From assembly GCA_018894105.1 (NCBI GenBank), contig CM032127.1:157001-221000 (forward strand): a stretch of DNA of 64,000 nucleotides. Reading direction: 5' to 3'. The notes under the pieces are model-generated. The model worked only from the letters and a program-made list of their open reading frames with translations, searched no databases and was not told where the DNA came from. The position numbers were made by a program, and so were the translations under genes. This DNA comes from Jacaranda mimosifolia. Its lineage: Eukaryota > Streptophyta > Magnoliopsida > Lamiales > Bignoniaceae. Below, one piece after another: positions 1-11,832 of this stretch. Within the stretch, counting starts at the first letter, position 1, and each line of letters starts with the position of its first letter.

Positions 1-1423
1 ATGAATATATGATGAACAAAGATAGGGTTGAGCTTATACACTGGTTGGAGAAGGTCCAATATTATTTTGAATAATAGGTGTCTCTTGTGCATGCAGTTGT
101 TGGTACAAATCTGATCTGAGCCCTTCTATGTTTCTGTCATGTGGAAAATTTTGCAGATGCAAGTGGTTCCTTTTAGGCTTTGGAATCTGTTCATTGGTGA
201 AATAGATGAAATCTGTTTTTGTTTGTGCTGTGTGTGATGTCCAAGAGTTTGTGGAACATATCCAAACACTTTGGAAGTTTAAAATACACCAGCCTATAGT
301 AGTAAATAATGATTTGTTCTTTTTCTGCTCAGGGGCATTGAGCATTTTGAAATTGGAATATATGGGGAATGAATAATTTGTTTATGTAAACTTAAGATCT
401 TTTGCTGCATCATGTTCCTGAATTATGCCTTGTGCAGATTCTTCTTTTTGCCTACTTTAAATGACCAGGAGATTGTTGCTTATTTTCATTACCTATTTTC
501 TCTTTGTTTGATCTTCTGGTTTGAATTGAAGTCAATGGACCTGGCGCACAATTCTGTAGGATAATAGTTTTACAATTGGATCAAGCATACGCATTACAGT
601 TATTGCCATTCCTAACAATTAATGCTTATTAACTATAACGTCGTGATTATTAGTTCGGCCTCATTCCTGAAATAGTAAAGAGTTATCAATTGATTTCCTC
701 CCTTTGTATTAACAAAAACATCCTTTTATATTAACAAAGAAATTCTTTCCAGATTTACCATATTTCCTTTTTGGTTCAAAGGAATTCTTGGTAACATTTG
801 AAATTTAGAGAGTTTTTTTTCCTCATCTCCTCAAATATATAATAACTTAACAATCATTTTTGTATTTGTTAGAAAAATTAAAAAATTTATATGAGAACAA
901 CAGCTTCTTCAAAGAAGAAAAATGAAGGTTGTGGGGGTGGGGGTTGGCAATAGTGGACAACAAAGGAGGAAAAGGGAGAGATTCGAGGATAGACAAAGAT
1001 GAGAGAATGCACGAGTACGGGAGGAAGGATGTGATACGAAGACAAACAGAACAGTAGTAACTCAAGCGATATGACAGACCACGATTCCATCATCATATCA
1101 ACTAAGTCAATCTGATTCATTATTATAGACCAATGACCAGGGTTTTCAAATCAATGGCATGCTTAGCCCAATGACCAGGGTCTAAGGGGGTAATGCTATA
1201 CGTCAATGAACTGCAACTTTCTAAATTTCAACAAGACCTATGAGAAACAAATATCATGTAGAATCTTTAACCAATGTGGTATACAATTTCATCTCACATG
1301 CCATCATAAATGTAAAGAAACAAAAATCCAGTGACAAGCCGATAAAGTATGTACAGAAAATATACCCAGCTTTAGATCATCTCACACCTCACACGGCTCC
1401 ACCAAGATACTGGGAAAAACTAT
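1..1423. other. Non-coding flank downstream of the GOS11-like gene
   Basis: I found no supported coding exon here. The sequence is AT-rich with short scattered open frames that lack splice support or family resemblance. The portion next to the GOS11-like stop codon presumably includes that gene's 3' UTR. A 14-bp word, CCAATGACCAGGGT, occurs twice about 40 bp apart near 1130-1180. The first 700 bases resemble intron or UTR sequence of an unidentified neighbouring gene, but nothing identifies it. Confidence 0.5.
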
Positions 1424-4400
1424 CTACTTCGTCCACCAGTAAATTAGAATTAGAAACATGCAGACAGATGCAACTAAGGAGAGTATGATGGTGTCCATGG
1501 ACTTTTTCTTCTTTATTGCTGAGAGAATATTATTCACCTGCAAAATTTCAAGTCACGTACCAGTGAAATTAACAGGTGAACAAAGAAGAACTTTATCATC
1601 AACTTAGTCCAGCATATCTGATATCTATAGATAATTTCAAGTATACATTTGTGATTCTTTTTAGTTCTGTTGTTTAAACTATTACATTTGATTAATTTCC
1701 TTACCGTGGGAAGGCGGCTGCTGACATTAGTAAGTTTTGAATTGATACCCCCAAATGTGGACCGTTGGAACACGAGGGACTTCAATGTCTCTTGTGCTTG
1801 TGATATCACAGAGTCCATCTACAGGAATACAAACAGTTAACTTGAGTAAAAATAAACATACAGAACCAGATGGAAAATACAAACTCATCAACCTTGACAT
1901 AAGCTATTACTCCGTAATTAACTTCTTCAAAAATTTGTACAGAATACTCAAATGCACAGATAATTCGGATCAAGAGCATTCCAAAACCTTCACTTACCAC
2001 AACTTCATGAAATAATCACCTTATCCATGTAAAACATATCTTCTATAAGTATACAAATATTCAACCAAGATACAGCCATTGAGAACCAAAACTGATCATT
2101 TTATGCACCAAAATGTAATGCTTGGTATTTTTGGGTAAATGGCGACCTGTTACTTTTAGAAATTTGAATTATGTATACTTTCCAAATATTTTGATAATTA
2201 TATGTTCAGTCTATTATTTACGAATTTGAATGATGCACTTCAAAATTTATTTACACTCAGTTTCCTGTCTGAGGACTTTTTCGAAGCTGTGCTTCTATAT
2301 TATAAGCTTTCATCATATTAATGACTATGCAAACCAAGATAGGCCCGCCATTTCAGGCAATTCTCTAATCTGTAGACCAAATGAGGCTTTCGCACTTGTG
2401 GCAATTTTTTAAACCAAAGAAGGAATTATTGCCCAATATGCACCATCAGATGGTGATCATTCATATCTCAATACTTCCAGAATTTCTCCCTTAAGTAAGC
2501 CATGCGACATTAGGGGCAAACAGGTAACCTTTATATCTACCGGCAAGAAATCAATTTACCAGTCAAATCTGGCTCTACTTCTGGCTAGGGGTGTAAACGA
2601 GTCGAGCTCGAGCTCGAGCTTGCCAAAATTGCAGGCTCGAGCTCGAGCTCGAGCCCAGCTTTTTGAGCTCGAGCTCGTCGAGCCTGCTCTTAGGGGCTCG
2701 AGCTCGAGCTCAAGCTCAAAAATACTGAGCTCGAGCCGGCTCATCAGAAAATTTTAAATTAAATAAAAATATTAAATTATTAATATATCATAATTATTTA
2801 ATAATAATTAATACAATAATTAAAATTATTATTATAAATTAAATATATATGAAATTATAATAATTACTATAATGATTTAAATTATAATATATTATAATTA
2901 TTGATAAATTATTAAATTATTAATATATTATAATTATTTAATTATATATATAAATATTTAAAATTAGAAAAAAAAAGTAAATTATTAATACATATTAATT
3001 AATATATAATAAATATTTAAAATTAGAAAAAGAAAGTAAATTATTATATATATTAATTATTTAATTAATATATAAAAAATATTTAAAAATAGGAAAAAGC
3101 TCATGAGCAGGCTCATGAGCTTTTGAACAACTAGAGATGAGCTCGAGCTCGACTCATGTTAAAGCTCGAAAAACTCGAGCTTGAGTCGAGCTATAATCGA
3201 GCCCGCTCATGAGGCTCATGAGCCGGCTCGACTCATCTTACACCCCTACTTCTGGCTGTCAAACATGATACACAACATATCTAATTCTTCCGAAGTTCCT
3301 AGTATATCCACAGTTGGACCCTAAAACATCCATAATGATGATGCAGGAGAAAATTTACCTCTCTACATTTTGTCATTTGGCAAAAAATTAATATCCGTCA
3401 AACAAAATCCAGTAGTTTTTTCAAATGTAAAACAAGCTTAAAAATTTTAGTTCCATATTCTTCTGAATACCATTTGTTCATCACAAGTAGGATAAATTCC
3501 CACTTGTCTGCAGACACTAATGTCATGCTCATTTTGTCTGCAGACTCACTCTAAGTCAGGCACCAATTTAACTCTTGAGAATCGCATCTAGTAATTAAAC
3601 TTTTGGCATTTCACCTTTGAGACTACAGAGACCAGATTATTTCTTACCTGGCCAGAACCTCTATGGAGGGAAGCACGCTCCTTGAGAAGAGCTTGTTCAT
3701 AGGAACCACCACCATCTTCAAGGTCTAATCTAGTACGGTCAAACTCCCTAAAATCCTCAAGCAGTGACGCATGTTCTTTCTTAGCTCTGAGACTGGAATG
3801 GAGTCGATTGAATTCCTACAACCCCATAAATGGACTTAGTAAAATATATTAAGCAACATGAAAATCCTTTTAGTCTAGTAAATAAACATTACATGTTTGT
3901 CATCTGAAAGAGGATGATGCTTAAAAACCTCGAAAAAGGCAATATGAGAAAATGAAGACATCTTAATAATGTAAAGTCCAAATGAATATAGCTGCTTCAG
4001 AGCAATGGCAAATGAAGCTCAAGCAAGTCACATTTACACTGTTATCTACACCTTCTTCAGTCATTTCCTTGATAGAATTACAAGATACATTGTGTCTTTT
4101 AACATAAAGCAATATTTTCATAATCCGGACTTTGAGTTAACTCTTTTACGAAGCTTTACTCCTTTGTTCTGCATTTGAGAGTCTTAATGCCAAATCACAT
4201 GCATACCACCCATTACTGATGCGACTATCCTTTCACGACCACAACAAAAATGCAAAAGTGTGTGGCAATAGCTTGTGAGTCCAGGTTCTTGATGCATGTC
4301 AAGTAATCAAAATATTATTAAACCTGAGTAAGATCTTGAAGAATTTCTTGATGTCGAGTCAACGTATGAGAAAAAATTTCTGATCCTCCAGATGAAACCC

Positions 4401-5221
4401 AAGCTTGCATTTGCACATTTACTTGTTGAAGCTGTTTCAAAAGCTGTTCAATTCCAGACTCCACATCATTATCGCTAGAATTATCAACTTTTGCAGATAC
4501 CAATTTACGATATAAATGCATCCGCTCGTCCAGCTGGGCTTCAAGTTTCCTTGCCTAGTTGGATATAAACAAAAAGGAAACAGAAACCATCAGACTTCAA
4601 AACAAAGAAGAAACAAGAATAGACAACATGCAATGTATATAAGTTTTTTTACAAAGCATTGACAGTTGTCATGAATTCCATTGAAGATATGAACGTCTCC
4701 TGCAAAAATTGATGAAGAAGCTATCATAGCAACCACCTACCCATACAAAACTTGATCTAGGACCAAATGCCTAACAGGAAGCAGTACAAGGTATATGCAA
4801 AACTTGATCCAGGAACAAATTCCTAATAATATCAATAATATGCACTTGAATTTTCACATCTGAGAAGTGAAGAAAATAAAGCCGGGGCAAGCAGCATTAT
4901 TCACCAGAAATGATTGAAGATCAATTCTGCATAACATCACAAATGACTTGATTCATCTGAGCTGATCTAATCACAAATGAAATGACTTAACAAGGAATAA
5001 ATCTGATAATAGCAAAATTGTTTTTGCATCGTCATCCGATTCAATAGTGTTTCCACGTTTTGTTAAAAATTGAATGAAACCCATTACCCACCCTAAAATT
5101 AAAACGCGAATGGATATTCGATCATTAGAAAATGGAATTCCCACAAGCACGAGATGAAAATTCCCAAAACAGAATTACACACCTGTTTACGCAACGAATC
5201 CCAAGAGCTAGGAGGATCCAT
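1424..5221 (-). CDS. GOS11: Golgi SNARE GOS11-like (Qb-SNARE), 5 exons
   Basis: This is a Golgi Qb-SNARE of the GOS1/GS28 family, which acts in vesicle fusion within the Golgi. Exons on the minus strand are 5183-5221, 4324-4554, 3648-3815, 1705-1818 and 1424-1537, joined in frame to give 221 residues; Arabidopsis GOS11 is about the same length. The start MDPPSSWDSLRKQ, the segment QVNVQMQAWVSSGGSE with LTRHQEILQDLTQ, and SQAQETLKSLVFQRSTFGG are family hallmarks. The C-terminus has a basic KKKK patch, a single hydrophobic anchor (about residues 201-217) and a short tail ending WWTK, typical of a tail-anchored SNARE. All junctions carry plausible GT/AG signals; the donor after exon 2 (GTTTAA) is weak. 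Introns 2 and 3 are long, and intron 3 carries a MITE at 2586-3248. No coding damage was seen. Confidence 0.95.
2586..3248. mobile_element. hAT-type MITE in GOS11 intron 3
   Basis: This is a 663-bp non-autonomous DNA transposon. It begins TAGGGGTGTAAACGAGTCGA and its other end, read in reverse, begins TAGGGGTGTAAGATGAGTCGA, giving terminal inverted repeats. It is flanked by a perfect 8-bp duplication, CTTCTGGC, at 2578-2585 and 3249-3256, which is the hAT signature. Both arms are packed with overlapping GAGCTCGAGCTC words, and the centre is nearly pure A/T. It has no coding capacity. It sits inside an intron and leaves both splice sites far away. Confidence 0.93.
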
Positions 5222-5599
5222 TCTTCTTCTCTCACCAATTTCCTCAATCAATCAAATTCTCCACTTGGTAACTGGGATTTGTGTGTGGATTATTTATTTA
5301 TTATTTTATTGTGGAACAGAGAAAATGGAAGTGAAATCTGTGTGTGAATTGAATTCTGATGCCTCGCCAAAACCAATTATGTTTTGGCGATGCGATGAGA
5401 TGGGATGCGAGAGGGACTATGGGAAAGGGAGAGTCGTCAAAATGAAGGAAGTGTTTGGTGTTTACAGCGAATTGTCAACTACTACTACTACTATGACCAT
5501 CTATAACTGTCCGTCGGTTGCGTCTAATCATTTTACTTTTGTTTACCCATTCCCCTTTATTTTTTACTCTCTTCCTTTTCTCTTTTTTATTATTTGAGG
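5222..5599. promoter_or_regulatory. GOS11-like 5' UTR and promoter region
   Basis: This 378-bp stretch lies between the GOS11-like start codon and the target duplication of the MULE. It should hold the 5' UTR and core promoter of the minus-strand gene. I could not fix a TATA box or transcription start. A plus-strand open frame over it starts within the gene's first exon region and shows no family resemblance, so it is treated as chance. Confidence 0.4.
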
Positions 5600-6239
5600 A
5601 TAAGGAAACGGTTAATTAGAAAAAAATTTCTAATCCTACTTTCATTTTAGTGATCGTCCCTATTTGAATTTTTACACACTAAACTCCCTACTTTTTCACA
5701 AAACTTAGAAATCACTCCCCATATCTTTTAGAAAGACACATATATCCTTGTAGTTAGAGAAAACAACAAAAATACCTGAGAAATGCATTTTTCTCTTCAA
5801 GAAGAATGCTTTCATTTATTTTTTTTCTAAAATCGACGACTTCTCCAAGCGGCCAAACAAAAGGGCGCGAAATCGTTCCTCTGCCATTGATGCGAGAAAG
5901 AAAAAAAAAAAAGACACCAAAATTTTTGCCATTTTTTTTGTGACAATGGAAGGAGAAACAATGGCAACAAGAAGCGAAATACAAAAAGAAGTGATAAAAA
6001 GAAACAAATGTATGTTTTCTGCATTTACAGTTTTAAATGTCTGTGATTTTTCAGTGTTATACTTATTTCTTGTCTATTTTCTCATGTTTAGGGTTTTTAT
6101 TTCCTATTTAGTTGTTAAACACTTGAACCCAATTGATATATATAATTTTATTTGTGAGATGGGAAGTTTTTGATTTGTACTTGAAAGGCATAAAAGTTGT
6201 ACTTCACTTTTTTGAGGTTTATACTTCTTTTTACCTGAA

Positions 6240-7940
6240 ATTATACGATGAAATTATCTGAAAGTGGTAGTATATTATTTGTGGTACAAAACATCTAAGC
6301 TTGCAGTACACATTAAGCAAAAGTGTAGTATATAATTTGTATAACTGTAGTATATTTTAGAAGCAAATGTAGTATAAATATTCAAGCTTGCAGTACACAT
6401 TAAGCAAAAGTGTAGTATATAATCTATGTAACTGCAGTACATTTTAAAAGTATTTGTAGTACAAAATATTCAAAGCTGCAGATTAAATGAAATTATAGTA
6501 TATAATTTGTGTGCATGCAGTACATTTTAGAAGCATCTATAGTATAAAAGCATTCAAGCATGCAGTATACGTTAACTGAAAATGTAGTATATAATTTGTG
6601 TATTTGTAGTACATTTTAGAAGCAACTGTAGTACAAAATATTTAAGCCTGTAGTATACATTAAATGAAAGTATAGTATATAATCTGTGTAAAGAGGAGCT
6701 AAATTCATCCGGTGCAAAAAGAGATCAGAGTTGAGTTGGGGCACCGCATACACTTCGAGTCCTTATGTATACGTTGACGAGGATGTCAACGGATCAAGTG
6801 GGGGAGAATGTCATGGGTCGCTCATTAGAGAAGAATGGCAACCTTGACTTCAAGGGGCATTAGGAGCGACAAGGCGTTGTTGGCTCACTCGGTAAGGCGA
6901 AAAAAGCCCATGAGCAGAGACTCTTACGAGGTGCGGTTTGAAAAACTATTTCAATGGCATATTCCTTAAGTTATGAGGATGCTTCCCACCAAGTTTGAAG
7001 TCATTCCGTGTCCGTTTGGGCACCGAACATTGAGGGCGACCTGGAGCGGTCTTACTGCATGCAGGTAGTGCAAAGATGCATTGAGTAGAGTGGCTTGGAA
7101 AAGGAATTTTGTGAAACTGTTTCAGTGGGGTGTTCCTTGAGGTGTTGGCAACGTTCCCACCAAGTTTCACCAGTAGACGGTTCCGTTTGGATAGGAAACG
7201 GCGAAGATCTTTAGAATGCGGCAGTGCAGTGGCAATGCTGTAATTCCAGCTTATTGCAAGGGAAATTACTGTTCCATGGAGAATCGGACAGAGCTGGAAC
7301 TTTGTGGAGTTAATGTATAAGCCGAGAGCTATCCAACGATTCAAGCGGCAAGTGATTTGGACACCGGGAGAGGAAGTTGCGAAAATGTAGTACAAAACAT
7401 TCAAGCCTATAGATTAAATGAAATTATAGTATATAATCTGTGTATATGCAGTATATTTTATAAGCATCTGTAGTACAAAAACATTCAAGCGTGCAGTATA
7501 CATTACTGAAAATATAGTATATAATCTGTGTATCTGTAGTATAGTTTAGAAGCAACTGTAGTACAAAATATTTAAGCCTGCAGTATACATTAAATGAAAG
7601 TGTAGTATATAATCTGTGTAACTGCAGTATATTTTAGAAGCAAATATAGTATGAACATTTATACTTGCAGTACACATCAGGCAAAAGTGTAGCATATAAT
7701 CTATGTAACTGCAGTACATTTTAGAAGAATCTGTAGTACAAAACATTCAAGCCTGTAGATTAAATTAAATTATAATTTAATATTTGCATATATGCAGTAC
7801 ATTTTAGAAGCATCTGTAGTACAAAAATATTCAGGCATGTAGTATACATTAACTGAAAATGTAGTATATAACCTGTGTATCTATAGTACATTTTAGAAGC
7901 AATTGTAGTACAAAATATTTAAGCCTGTAGGGTTTGAATC
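6240..7940. repeat. MULE array 1, unit about 87 bp
   Basis: Diverged direct repeats with a unit of about 87 bp. Each unit carries four TAGTAYA-type words in fixed order: TGTAGTATATAATCTGTGTA, then CTGCAGTACATTTTAGAAGC, then TGTAGTACAAAATATTCAAGC, then TGCAGTATACATTAA. The array is interrupted at about 6690-7388 by an unrelated retrotransposon fragment and resumes in the same orientation and phase. Confidence 0.85.
6690..7388 (+). mobile_element. LTR-retrotransposon fragment (3' end plus partial LTR)
   Basis: A segment of different composition splits the AGTAYA array. It includes GTGGGGGAGAATGTCATGGG preceded by frame-like codons for DEDVNGSSGGE, a layout I associate with the end of a retrotransposon polyprotein running into the polypurine tract and LTR start. 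Inside the putative LTR there is a diverged duplication of about 80 bp, both copies containing CCCACCAAGTTT followed by CCGTTTGG (near 6935-7020 and 7110-7190). The retroelement is incomplete and no target duplication was identified. A 152-residue open frame on the opposite strand here is not supported as a gene. Confidence 0.6.
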
Positions 7941-8039
7941 ATACTTTGTATGTACATACATATGTAAATTGAAGCATACTTTGTTTATAATATTATTTTG
8001 TATGTAAGTATAATTTTCCATCAAGCATTTATAATATTT

Positions 8040-8945
8040 TGATTTCAATACAATATGAGGGAAATGAAATACAAATGTAGAACGAACAAAGTAAAAATTG
8101 TGTTATGTTGAAGTACACTTCAATTCAATTGAAATTGAGCAGTGAATTTGAGTACAATATGATGGAAATGAAGTACAAATATAGAAAAAATAAAGTATAA
8201 ATGGTGTTATGTTGAAGTACACTTCAATTAAATTGAAATTAGGTAGTGAATTTAAGTACAATATGATGGAAATGAAGTATAAATATAGAACAAATACAGT
8301 ATAAATTGTGTTATATTGAAATACAGTTCAATTAAATTGAAATCGAGCAGTGAATTTGAGTATAATATGAGGAAGATGAAGTACAAACGTAGAACAAATA
8401 AAGTATAAATGTTGTTATGTTAAAGTACAGTTCAATTAAATTGAAACCGGACAGTGAATTTGAGTATAATATGATGGAAATGAAGTACAAACAAAGTATA
8501 AATGATGTTATGTTGAAGTACACTTCAATTAAATTGAAGTTGGACAGTGAATTTGAGTACAATATGATGTAAATGAAGTACAAACGTAGAACAAACAAAA
8601 TATAAATGGTGTTATGTTGAAGTACACTTCAACTAAATTGAAATTGAACAGTGAATTTGAGTATAATATGATAGAAATGAAGTACAAATATGGAACAAAC
8701 AAAGTATAAATGGTGTTATGTTGAAGTACACCTCAATTAAATTGAAATCGGGCAGTGAATTTGAGTACAATATGATGAAGATAAAGTACAAATATAGAAT
8801 AAACAAAGTATAAATGTTGTTATGTTAAAGTACACTTCAATTCAATTGAAACCGGATAGTGAATTTGAGTACAATATGATGAAAATATAGTACAAACGTA
8901 GAACAAACAAAGTATAAATAGTGTTATGTTGAAGTACACTTATTG
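8040..8945. repeat. MULE array 2, unit about 104 bp
   Basis: About eight or nine head-to-tail units of roughly 104 bp. A unit runs GAGTACAATATGATGGAAAT, GAAGTACAAATATAGAAC, AAAGTATAAATGGTGTTATG, TTGAAGTACACTTCAATTAA, then a TTGAAATTG...GCAGTGAATT spacer. Four AGTAYA words recur per unit. Copies differ mostly by transitions and small indels. Confidence 0.88.
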
Positions 8946-9289
8946 CAATTGAATAATTAGTCTCCAATAATTGTAGTGATAGTCAAATATAATATTTTGA
9001 GATTATCGGATCAGATGACGTACGTATTTGTACAGGTTATAGGGTGAATATTATTGTCAAATGCTCATTTGTTTATATCTTTGAAAGCATAAGTATTCTT
9101 TATATTACTGCGATTGATAACATTCATTCGTTGAACATTAATGGTTAATACTGTAAAACTTTAATATTATTTTATTCATATAATAAATATTACACACATT
9201 TTTAGAGTTTGGTTATTAATTACTGAGACTTAAAAAGCAAATCATGGAACAAATTTTAATTCAACAATATTAATAAAAATATTAAGAAA
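8946..9289. other. Non-repetitive spacer inside the MULE
   Basis: This AT-rich 344-bp stretch between arrays 2 and 3 has none of the AGTAYA periodicity seen on both sides. I see no open frame or motif in it. It may be residual original MULE sequence. Confidence 0.4.
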
Positions 9290-9840
9290 TGGAGTACATA
9301 ATGGCCGAAATGAAATACAAATGTCGTGAAATCAAATATAAATCTTTCAGATTAAGGTACGAAAGCACTATATCTTGGACAACATCCATTTGCTAACTTC
9401 CACGCTAAACAAGTACATTATTGCCAAAAAGAAGTACAAATGTCATGAAATCAAGTACAATTCTACCAAATTAGGGTACAAAAAAATTGATATCTCGGAC
9501 AACATGCAAAAATGCCAATTTCACGCTAAATCAAATACATAATTGCCGAAATGAAGTACAATTGTCATGAAATCAAGTATAATTCTCCCAGATTAGGGTG
9601 CAAAATAACTGATATCTCCGAAAACATACAAAAATGCCAATTTCACGCTAAATCATAGTTGTCGAAATAAAGTATAATCGTCATGACACCAAGTATAGTT
9701 CTCCCAGATTGGGGTACAAAATAATTGATATCTCGGACAATATACAAAAATACCAATTTCACGCTAAATCAAGTATATGATTACCGAAATAAAGTACAAA
9801 TGTCATGAAATCAAGTATAAATCTCCTAGATTAAGGTACA
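9290..9840. repeat. MULE array 3, unit about 120 bp
   Basis: About four to five diverged units of roughly 120 bp, each with AAGTACATAATTGCCGAAAT, GAAGTACAAATGTCATGAAA, TCAAGTATAATTCTCCCAGA, TTAGGGTACAAAAT, GATATCTCGGACAACAT and CCAATTTCACGCTAAATC. The AGTAYA word again opens several sub-blocks, although the rest of the unit is unrelated to arrays 1 and 2. Confidence 0.85.
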
Positions 9841-9848
9841 AAATTTAG

Positions 9849-10076
9849 CTAGATTACTGATTCTTTGCAGATTCGATGATTATGCCCTGTTCTACCACAT
9901 CTTTTACACTTAATTACACGTTTATCAATTTGTGATGGAATCCTCTGTGTCCTTCTATGCCCAGGTTGAGATCGGCAATCATGTGCATTAATGACGCAAT
10001 CATCATCTAGAGGGAACATATGCATATCATACGTAGGAATAGTGTTTATCACTGATTGGTATGCTTGTTGATACAT
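9849..10076 (-). pseudogene. MULE transposase C-terminal remnant (CCHC zinc knuckle)
   Basis: A 75-codon open frame ends in CKRCGRTGHNHRICKE, a C-x2-C-x4-H-x4-C zinc knuckle of the kind found at the C-terminus of plant MuDR-type transposases. Upstream residues (MYQQAYQSVINTIPTYDMH) also fit the stretch between the SWIM region and the knuckle in such proteins, from memory. No DDE or SWIM segments precede it; repeat array 4 lies directly upstream. It is best read as the last exon of a gutted transposase. Confidence 0.7.
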
Positions 10077-10129
10077 CTCAACTCGGTAATATTGATCGGT
10101 AAAGTCATACGATGAAAGTGACTTTGACT

Positions 10130-11580
10130 CGAGAGTACAAATTTTGATAAAATAAAGTAAAATTTAGGAACACTTGAAGTATAGAAATTCAATGAATATA
10201 GTATAAGTTTAGATAAAATGATGTATAAAATGAAGTATAATTTCAAAAAACAGAAATATAATTTTTGATAAAGTGAAGTACAATTTCAGAACACCTGAAG
10301 TATAAAACCTTAGCAATTGCAACACAATTTTTGAATAATCCATTAGTAGAATACTTGAAACTTAAATAATAGATTTAGATAACTGAAGTATAAGTTTAGA
10401 ACACTTGAAGTATAGAACTTCAATGAATAGAGTACAAGTTTAGGTAAAATGATGTATAAAATGAAGTATAATTTTAAAAAATAAAAGTACAATTTTAGAT
10501 AAAGTGAAGTATAATTTCAGAACACCTGAAGTATAAAATCTTAATAATTGCGGTACAATTTTTGGATAATTCATTAGTAGAACACTTAAAACTTAAATAA
10601 TAGATTCAAATAACTGAAGTATAAGTTTAGATAAAATAAAGTACAATTTCGAAACACTTGAAGTATAGAACTTCAATGAATAGAGTACATGCTTATGTAA
10701 AATGAAGTATAATTTCAGAAAATAGAAGTACAATTTTATATAAAAAGAAGTACAATTTTAGAACACTTGAAGTAAAAATCCTTAGCAATTGCAATACGAT
10801 TTTGGATAATCCATTAGTAGAACACTTGAAGTATAAAACTTAAATAATAGATTCAGATAATTAAAGTACAAGTTTAGATAAAATGAAGTACAATTTCAGA
10901 ACACTTGAAGTATAGAACTTCAATGAATAGAGTACATGTTTAGGTAAAACAATGTATGAAATGAAGTATAATTTCAAAAAATAGAAGTACAATTTTAGAT
11001 AAAGTGAAGTACAATTTCAAAACACTTGAAGTATAAAACTTTAGCAATTGCAGTACAATTTTTGAATAATCCATTAGTAAAACACTTTAAACTTAAATAA
11101 TAGATTCAAATAACTAAAGTATAAGTTTAGGTAAAATGAAGTACAATTTCGAAACACTTGAAGTATAGAACTTCAATGAATAAAATACATGTTTAGATAA
11201 AATGAAGTACAAAAGAAAGTATAATTTCATAAAATAAAAGTACAATTTTAGATAAAGTGAAGTACAATTTCAGAACTCTTGAAGTATAAAACCCTAGCAA
11301 CTACAATATATTTTGGTTAATTGATAAATATAACACTTAAAGTATATAACTTCAATAAATATAGTACAATCTTTGATAAAATGAAGTATAATTTCAGAAA
11401 ATCAAAAGAATAATTTTATATAGAAGACGTATAGTTTAGGAACACTTCAAGTATAAACTGCTAGAAGTTGCAGTATAATTTTGGATAATCCATTAATAGA
11501 ACACTTGAAGTATAAACTTACATAATAGAGTACAATTTTAGAACACTTCAAGTACAAAACTTTACAAACTGCAGTACAAT
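10130..11580. repeat. MULE array 4, unit about 240 bp
   Basis: A long higher-order array. The marker CATTAGTAGAACACTTGAA recurs near 10340, 10572, 10810, 11069 and 11490, spaced mostly about 230-260 bp. Each unit is itself built of near-repeats such as GAAGTACAATTTCAGAACAC, TTGAAGTATAGAACTTCAAT and AAGTATAATTTCAGAAAAT. The array occupies the position where the central part of a transposase gene would be expected, between the N- and C-terminal remnants. Confidence 0.85.
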
Positions 11581-11598
11581 TTAGATTCTGTAGAAGTA

Positions 11599-11832
11599 TT
11601 ACCTTAAATCATCACTGCTTTTCTTTGCACTGCTGCTCAATTCATCCTTTTGGTTTACCAGGATGTCAACAACGTTCATCTTCAATGTCAAATGCAGAAA
11701 GGCCATATTCATGATACCGTTATCATCAGTCAAACTCATGTATAATCTTTGATGTTGAGCTATGTATTGCAAACTGAAGTGTTCGGCGTTGATTTCACTC
11801 CATTTTCTTGCGAGATTAATGTATATGTCCAT
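11599..11832 (-). pseudogene. Probable MULE transposase N-terminal remnant
   Basis: A 77-codon frame starting MDIYINLARKWSEINAEHF and containing SLTDDNGIMNMAFLHL and VVDILVNQKDE. The pattern (a 'hydrophobic-x-hydrophobic-x-x-x-G/K-W' start, a 'SDxDVxxM' block and a 'VxDIxV' strand) resembles the PB1-like N-terminal domain of plant MULE transposases, from family memory. It is on the same strand as the zinc-knuckle remnant and upstream of it, as expected for exon 1 of one gene. The catalytic middle is absent. Confidence 0.5.

Noticed and set aside
847..1120. Two overlapping minus-strand open frames of 72-77 residues
   Set aside because: They overlap in different frames, are Ser/Leu/Pro low-complexity and show no splice context or family resemblance.
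6946..7404. 152-residue minus-strand open frame
   Set aside because: It runs antisense through the retrotransposon fragment and duplicated block; the residues show no domain.
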